64,000 nucleotides of DNA, taken from positions 124,001 through 188,000 of the forward strand of contig JAHBVL010000001.1 in the NCBI GenBank assembly GCA_019637585.1. Reading direction: 5' to 3'. The notes under the pieces were generated by a model that saw only the letters and a program-made list of their open reading frames with translations, did not search any database and was not told the origin of the DNA. Source of the DNA: Thermomicrobiales bacterium (GTDB lineage Bacteria; Chloroflexota; Chloroflexia; Thermomicrobiales; UBA6265). Within the stretch, counting starts at the first letter, position 1. Each line of letters starts with the position of its first letter. Below are positions 58,602 through 64,000 of this stretch, one piece after another. Both the position numbers and the translations under genes were made by a program.

Positions 58602-58617
58602 ATGACATATATGTCAT
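58602..58617. promoter_or_regulatory. Perfect 16-bp palindrome, likely RHH operator
   Basis: ATGACATATATGTCAT is perfectly palindromic. A further GACATGAC half-site follows at 58620-58627. It lies 50-65 bases upstream of the RHH antitoxin gene, where CopG/VapB-type repressors bind. AT-rich sequence between it and the gene could hold the promoter. Confidence 0.6.
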
Positions 58618-58665
58618 CTGACATGACGAGCGCCAGTACAGGGTTGGAGTCGAACCGAGGGGCGC

Positions 58666-59832
58666 TTACGCCGCCAGCCGCTTCATCACCGCATACAGAT
58701 TGTTCTTCTGCTCGAATCCGATACCAGGATTCTGCGGCAACCGGACATAGCCGTTCTCCACGGCGATATCGTCCGCAAATCCGCCGAAGGGTTGGAAGAC
58801 GCCTGGATAAGATTCATTGCCGCCCAACCCAAGTCCCGCCGCCATATTGAGCGACATCTGATGCCCACCGTGCGGTACGACCTGCCTGGCCGACCACCCG
58901 ATTTCCGTCATCATCGCCAGGGTGCGCAGATACTCGACCAGTCCATACGAAAGCGCGCAGTCGAACTGCAGAATGTCCCGGTCCGGACGCATCCCGCCGT
59001 AGCGAAGCAGATTGCGGGCATCCGGCATGGAGAAGAGGTTCTCGCCGGTGGCCATCGGCGGAGCGTAGTGATTGGCCAGCTCGGCCTGGAGCGCATAGTC
59101 GAGGGGGTCGCCTGCCTCCTCGTACCACCGCAAGCCATACGGCTGAAGGGCTTTCGCGTAGTCGATCGCCGTTTGCAGGTCGAACCGGCCATTGGCATCG
59201 ACGCAGACATTTCCTCCCGATCCTGCCACCGCAATCACGGCCTCGATCCGCTCCAGATCCTCCTGGAGCGATGCGCCGCCGATCTTCAGTTTGACGTCGG
59301 CATATCCCATGTCGAGATATCCGCGCATCTCGTCCTGAAGCGCTTCGATACCCTTGCCCGGTTGGTAGTAGCCTCCTGCGGCATAGACCCACACTCGCTC
59401 GTCGGCCTGGCCGTTGCGATACCGGTCCGCCAGCACCTGCCAAAGCGGTTTTCCTTCGATCTTCGCCACCGCATCCCAGACAGCCATGTCGATCGTGCCG
59501 ACCGCCACCGACCGCTCACCATGACCCCCTGGCTTTTCACCGGTCATCATCAGCGCCCAGATCTTGTGAGGATCGAGATTCGACTGGTCGTCGGTCAGCG
59601 TCGCCTCGACCGGCGCCGTCAGAATGCGCGGGATGAATCGTTCCGCCAGCAATCCCGTCGGCGCATAGCGGCCATTCGAGTTGAAGCCATACCCGACCAC
59701 GGGACGACCGTCGCGCACGACATCGGTCACCACCGCGACAACGGCGGCGGTCATCGTGCTGAAATCGATGTAGGCATTGCGAATCGACGAGTTGATCGGC
59801 TCCGCCGTGTGCCTGATTTCGACGATCCGCAT
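58666..59832 (-). CDS. tarD: D(-)-tartrate dehydratase (enolase superfamily)
   Basis: A 388-residue enzyme converting D-tartrate to oxaloacetate. It tracks the characterised Bradyrhizobium TarD closely as I recall it: INSSIRNAYIDFSTMT at the start, GEKPGGHGERSVAVGTIDMAVWDAVAKIEGKPL, and HGGHQMSLNMAAGLGLGGNESYP. Catalytic residues are K183 (KLKIGG), D212 (VDANGR), E238 (WYEE), E264 (ATGEN) and H321 (VPHGGHQ), each one less than the TarD numbering. No tartrate transporter is adjacent; the PaiB-like gene lies upstream on the same strand. Confidence 0.9.
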   Translation of the reverse strand: MRIVEIRHTAEPINSSIRNAYIDFSTMTAAVVAVVTDVVRDGRPVVGYGFNSNGRYAPTGLLAERFIPRILTAPVEATLTDDQSNLDPHKIWALMMTGEKPGGHGERSVAVGTIDMAVWDAVAKIEGKPLWQVLADRYRNGQADERVWVYAAGGYYQPGKGIEALQDEMRGYLDMGYADVKLKIGGASLQEDLERIEAVIAVAGSGGNVCVDANGRFDLQTAIDYAKALQPYGLRWYEEAGDPLDYALQAELANHYAPPMATGENLFSMPDARNLLRYGGMRPDRDILQFDCALSYGLVEYLRTLAMMTEIGWSARQVVPHGGHQMSLNMAAGLGLGGNESYPGVFQPFGGFADDIAVENGYVRLPQNPGIGFEQKNNLYAVMKRLAA

Positions 59833-59908
59833 GCTGCTGTTCCCTTCTCCATAGCCGCGCAGAACGCTCTCCCACGGTCGAGAGAGGGCAGAATGAGAGA
59901 TTATCGAC

Positions 59909-60559
59909 TCATCGTCCGCGGCTTCGCTCGATCAGTTCGGCCATCAGCGTATCGGCAAGATCGCCCGATTCCCGCAAACCGGCCGCAGCCCCTTCGGCAT
60001 CTGCATCTGGCCGGTTCTGGCTCGCTTTGAACTTGCCGGTCATGGTTCGAACCGGGATCTCGATGCCGACGATCGACTGCAACATCTGCTCGGTGTATTC
60101 GCGCGGTGCGTCGGCCATCTTCCACGGATCATCCCGGTTCGCTTCCATCATCCTGGTCAGCTTGCCGGCCTGTCCGCGGATCCATTTGACGTCGTCGTGA
60201 ATCACCAGTGGCCCTGCAACATGCACGACCGCGTAGTTCCAGGTTGGCACGACTTCATGTGTCGTTCGCTTGGTTTCGTACCAGGTCGGGGTGATGTAGG
60301 CGTCGATCGACTGAAAGACCACCAACGCTCCAAGCCCGGCATCGAAGTCATGCCACACCGCGTTGTTCCGGGCGACGTGGCCGATCAACCGGTCTGGTGT
60401 TTCCTGTTGGGCATCTCCGGGTTCGAGCAGGAAGGGGACGTGGTTCGCCGTAATCCCTTCGCTCCCGACCGTGACCAGCATGCCCAGCGGAACCGCCCGG
60501 ATCAGGTCGTGCATCAATGTTTTGTCGGTGACTTCGAAATGCGCTGGCAGATAGACCAT
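59909..60559 (-). CDS. PaiB-type FMN-binding protein
   Basis: A 216-residue member of the PaiB (FMN-binding split barrel, 'negative transcriptional regulator') family. Signatures: MVYLPAHFEVTDKTLMHDLIRAVPLGMLVTVG at the start, HVPFLLEP, GHVARNNAVW, YITPTWYETKRTTHEVVPTWNYAVVHVAGPL, and FKASQNRP (family KLSQNR variant). AAGGA eight bases before ATG 60559 sets the start. The heptamer array begins 24 bases upstream, in its 5' UTR. Confidence 0.87.
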   Translation of the reverse strand: MVYLPAHFEVTDKTLMHDLIRAVPLGMLVTVGSEGITANHVPFLLEPGDAQQETPDRLIGHVARNNAVWHDFDAGLGALVVFQSIDAYITPTWYETKRTTHEVVPTWNYAVVHVAGPLVIHDDVKWIRGQAGKLTRMMEANRDDPWKMADAPREYTEQMLQSIVGIEIPVRTMTGKFKASQNRPDADAEGAAAGLRESGDLADTLMAELIERSRGR

Positions 60560-60583
60560 CGATGATTTCCTTGACGGGCAGAA

Positions 60584-60618
60584 GGGCAAAGGGCAAAGGG
60601 CAAAGGGCAAAGGGCAAA
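60584..60618. repeat. Five perfect GGGCAAA heptamers
   Basis: Five identical units, the cleanest copy of the family, between PaiB and glutamine synthetase genes. A degenerate unit (GGGCAGA) precedes it. On the PaiB transcript it would be part of the 5' UTR or promoter. Confidence 0.85.
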
Positions 60619-60621
60619 GGA

Positions 60622-60744
60622 ATTATCCCTCACCCCCCGGCGGCGCGTCTCCCGACCGCGGATTGTCCCTTACCCCCCGGCCCCTCTCCCGACCGCGGAT
60701 TGTCCCTCGCCCCCGGCCCCTCTCCCGACCGCGGGAGAGGGGTG
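60622..60744. repeat. Three tandem REP-like units
   Basis: Units at 60622-60661, 60662-60698 and 60699-60744, each ATTGTCCCT...CCGG...CTCTCCCGACCGCGG. Only the last has the full CCCTCTCCCG/CGGGAGAGGG stem. Same element as at 26010-26069. Confidence 0.75.
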
Positions 60745-60764
60745 ACTGGTGCCCGCCGCCCCTC

Positions 60765-60820
60765 CCCGTCTCCCCGTCTTCCCGTCTTCCCGTCTTCCCG
60801 TCTTCCCGTCTTCCCGTCTC
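60765..60820. repeat. Seven CCCGTCTT octamers
   Basis: Seven 8-bp units, the outer ones with one change. Together with the two preceding arrays they make a 240-base composite of three unrelated repeat types. Confidence 0.8.
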
Positions 60821-60878
60821 AATCGTGCTCCCTGCACGACATCCGCACCAATTCTGTGCTTTCCGCCCAATTTTGGAT

Positions 60879-60894
60879 CGTGACATCTTTCACA
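60879..60894 (+). promoter_or_regulatory. CRP/FNR-like site upstream of glnA
   Basis: CGTGACATCTTTCACA matches TGTGA-N6-TCACA at 9 of 10 positions. It is about 120-136 bases before the glutamine synthetase start. TACTGT at 60927-60932 could be a weak -10 box, placing the site near -53. The spacing (N6) fits CRP rather than TnrA/GlnR (N7). Confidence 0.35.
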
Positions 60895-61014
60895 ATGCAC
60901 GATGACGCACAAACCCGTTCGCCGGTACTGTAGTTCGCTGTGGGGGACGCATCGTGCGGTGTCCACAACACTTTAGGGGTCTGCCGGCGAAGCGCGGACG
61001 GGAGAGTGACGACG

Positions 61015-62436
<1,422 letters not shown>

Positions 62437-62460
62437 ACGTCGCTTTCGCCGGGTTTTTGC

Positions 62461-62488
62461 GAAGCTCGCCAGCAATCTGGCGAGCTTC
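62461..62488 (+). terminator. Hairpin terminator after glnA
   Basis: GAAGCTCGCCAG (62461-62472) and CTGGCGAGCTTC (62477-62488) form a perfect 12-bp stem with loop CAAT. Only GTGTTGT follows, so termination may be partial. It lies 25 bases past the stop codon, between the two synthetase genes. Confidence 0.6.
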
Positions 62489-62565
62489 GTGTTGTACTGA
62501 CGTATGAGAAAACGCCCAGATGTCCATCGGGGCACGTACGAACCACAGTGGATGGAGGTCTCCAT

Positions 62566-63939
62566 ATGACAAACGCCGTTTCCCGGGAAACCATTCTCGG
62601 CCCAAGCCCGAGCAAGGAAGAGATTCTTGCCCGGGTCGAGAACGATGGTATCCAGTTCATCAATCTGCAGTTTTCCGACGTCATGGGAATGGTCAAGAGC
62701 GTCACCATTCCGGCCGGTGTCTTCGAACATGTCATCGAGGGCGGCCAGTGGATCGACGGTTCATCGATCGCCGGGTTCACCCGCATCGCCGAATCGGACA
62801 TGTTCCTCATTCCCGATCTTTCGACGTACGCCGTCATCCCGTGGGAGCTGGACACCTTTCCCACGGCGCGCGTCATCTGCTGGGTCTTCAATCCGAACGG
62901 CGATTCCTTTCCCGGTGATCCCCGCGCCGTTCTCTACCGCCAGCTCGAGCGCCTCGCCGGTCATGGCTATCTCTACAAAACCGGTCCCGAGCTCGAATTC
63001 TTCCTCTTCGAGCGCAATGGCGACGCCATCGCCCCGCTGCCCCACGACCGTGGCAGCTACTTCGATTTCTCCACTGACCCCGCCTCGGTCATCCGCAAGG
63101 AAATGGTGCTCGCCCTCGAAAAGATGGGCATGGACGTCGAAGCCAGTCACCACGAAGTCGCTCCGGGCCAGCATGAAATCGACTTCGAGTATGGCGACGC
63201 GCTGGCCACCGCCGACCGCGCCGTCACGTTCAAATACGTCCTCAAAGCCATCGCCCAGCTGAACGGTCTCCACGCGACCTTCATGCCCAAACCACTCGAA
63301 GGCATCAACGGATCCGGGATGCACGTCCATCAGAGCTTCACCGGGATCGCCGACGGCAAGAATGCGTTCGTCGATACCAGCGATCCCTATGGTCTTTCCG
63401 CCATCGCCAAGCAATTCATTGCCGGGCAGCTCTACCATGCTCGCGGGCTCTCCGCAGTGATGGCTCCGCTCGTGAATTCCTATCGCCGTCTCGTTCCCGG
63501 TTACGAGGCGCCGGTGTACGTTTCCTGGGCTCGCACCAACCGCTCCGCGCTGCTCCGCGTTCCCTCGATCCGCGGCGGACACACGGCCGCCACCCGGCTC
63601 GAGCTCCGCTGTCCTGACCCCTCCTGCAACCCCTACCTCGCTTTCGCGGCGATGCTCGCCTGCGGTCTCGATGGCATCGAGCGCGATCTGCCCCTTCCCG
63701 AGCCGGTCGAGGAGAACCTTTACCATTTCACCGACGACGATCTTCGCCGCCGCAATATCCCCACCCTCCCCGCCACACTCGGTGAGGCTGTTGAGGAAAT
63801 GGAAAAGGACGACGTCGTCCGCGAGGCCCTCGGCGACCACGTCTTCGAGCGCCTTATCGAAGCCCAGAGCTCCGAATGGAACGCCTTCCGCCTCCACGTC
63901 TCCCAATGGGAACGCGACCGGTATTTGGAGGTGTATTAG
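62566..63939 (+). CDS. glnA: Type I glutamine synthetase, alpha-type
   Basis: A 457-residue second GSI. Motifs: IDGSSIAGFTRIAESDMFLIPD, GPELEFFLFER, GINGSGMHVHQSF, TNRSALLRVP and CPDPSCNPYLAFAAMLACGLDG. The short C-terminal region lacks the NLYDLP-type adenylylation loop (VEENLYHFTDDDLRRRNI retains a Tyr but the surrounding insert is alpha-class), so feedback or protein-based control is more likely. GGAGG seven bases before ATG 62566 fixes the start; ATG 62548 lies before the SD. 129 bases from glnA-beta. Confidence 0.92.
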   Translation: MTNAVSRETILGPSPSKEEILARVENDGIQFINLQFSDVMGMVKSVTIPAGVFEHVIEGGQWIDGSSIAGFTRIAESDMFLIPDLSTYAVIPWELDTFPTARVICWVFNPNGDSFPGDPRAVLYRQLERLAGHGYLYKTGPELEFFLFERNGDAIAPLPHDRGSYFDFSTDPASVIRKEMVLALEKMGMDVEASHHEVAPGQHEIDFEYGDALATADRAVTFKYVLKAIAQLNGLHATFMPKPLEGINGSGMHVHQSFTGIADGKNAFVDTSDPYGLSAIAKQFIAGQLYHARGLSAVMAPLVNSYRRLVPGYEAPVYVSWARTNRSALLRVPSIRGGHTAATRLELRCPDPSCNPYLAFAAMLACGLDGIERDLPLPEPVEENLYHFTDDDLRRRNIPTLPATLGEAVEEMEKDDVVREALGDHVFERLIEAQSSEWNAFRLHVSQWERDRYLEVY

Positions 63940-63964
63940 GCCCCGAGCCTGCGTTGCAATTCAC

Positions 63965-63997
63965 CACACCGGGGGTAGTTCGCCTCCGGTGTGTTTT
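63965..63997 (+). terminator. Intrinsic terminator after the second glutamine synthetase
   Basis: CACACCGG (63965-63972) and CCGGTGTG (63986-63993) form an 8-bp stem, followed by TTTTCTT at the window edge. 25 bases past the stop codon. Confidence 0.8.
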
Positions 63998-64000
63998 CTT

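Larger units (their letters stand above)
60560..61014. other. Repeat-filled gap upstream of glutamine synthetase
   Basis: A 455-base gap between divergent genes. The PaiB-proximal 260 bases are repeats (separate entries). The remaining 190 bases hold the CRP-like site at 60879-60894 and GGGAG about 11 bases before ATG 61015. No small gene is convincing. Confidence 0.55.

Noticed and set aside
60584-60820. Repeat cluster considered as a CRISPR array
   Set aside because: Units are 7, 8 and about 40 bp in direct contact with no unique spacers, and no cas gene is nearby.

Overview
The window is a GC-rich, densely packed bacterial chromosome segment with about 48 genes on both strands. It has no rRNA, tRNA, CRISPR array, insertion sequence or recognisable phage gene. 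The gene content suggests a Chloroflexota member of the Thermomicrobia/Sphaerobacter type: many ABC importers whose binding proteins carry RR-type export leaders, large NB-ARC/TPR signalling ATPases, F420-type LLM oxidoreductase, D-tartrate dehydratase, PPDK, and tandem type I glutamine synthetases. This placement is an inference from gene families; no marker gene such as 16S is present.

Layout. 0.2-7.5 kb: small accessory genes (nucleotidyltransferase, LLM oxidoreductase, serine hydrolase, GyrI-like protein, a PIN/DUF3368 pair, amidohydrolase, HAD hydrolase, a DUF1828 pair). 7.6-13.9 kb: a sugar ABC importer (SBP-permease-permease-ATPase) divergent from a mannonate-dehydratase-like enolase-superfamily enzyme. 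14-16.6 kb: secreted phytase/esterase-like protein, a VapBC pair, a small exported protein. 16.7-26 kb: a peptide or acyl-amino-acid catabolic island, made of an M24 peptidase, three AstE/AspA-type zinc deacylases, an RpiR regulator and a Dpp-like importer. 26-30 kb: PPDK preceded by an apparent leaderless Tyr-rich leader peptide and an intrinsic terminator, which looks like a transcription-attenuation device. 30-39.3 kb: a second VapBC pair and a complete dipeptide ABC operon extended by an MFS transporter and a DegT-type aminotransferase. 39.3-45 kb: CtpE-like P-type ATPase, GNAT and an NB-ARC/TPR/LuxR regulator. 45-49.2 kb: a Mn/Zn ABC importer operon with a DtxR-type operator and a permease fused to a winged-helix-like domain. 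49-54.7 kb: TIR-NB-ARC-TPR protein divergent from a very Cys-rich exported repeat protein. 54.9-60.6 kb: formamidase family, FIST protein, EamA exporter, RHH antitoxin, D-tartrate dehydratase, PaiB-like protein. 61-64 kb: two type I glutamine synthetases in tandem.

Themes. Import and degradation of peptides and sugars dominates. Each of the three SBP genes followed by a permease gene has a stable hairpin in the gap, which probably tunes SBP:permease ratio. Short tandem repeats of 7 bp (GGGCAAA, GTCCGGA, GTCAGCA types) and one of 8 bp are scattered in gaps and have run into the ends of at least three proteins. The least explained items are the PPDK leader/attenuator, the metal permease-regulator fusion with its operator, the TIR-STAND gene, the triple deacylase cluster and the heptamer repeats. 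No computation or database search was run; every assignment is by reading.
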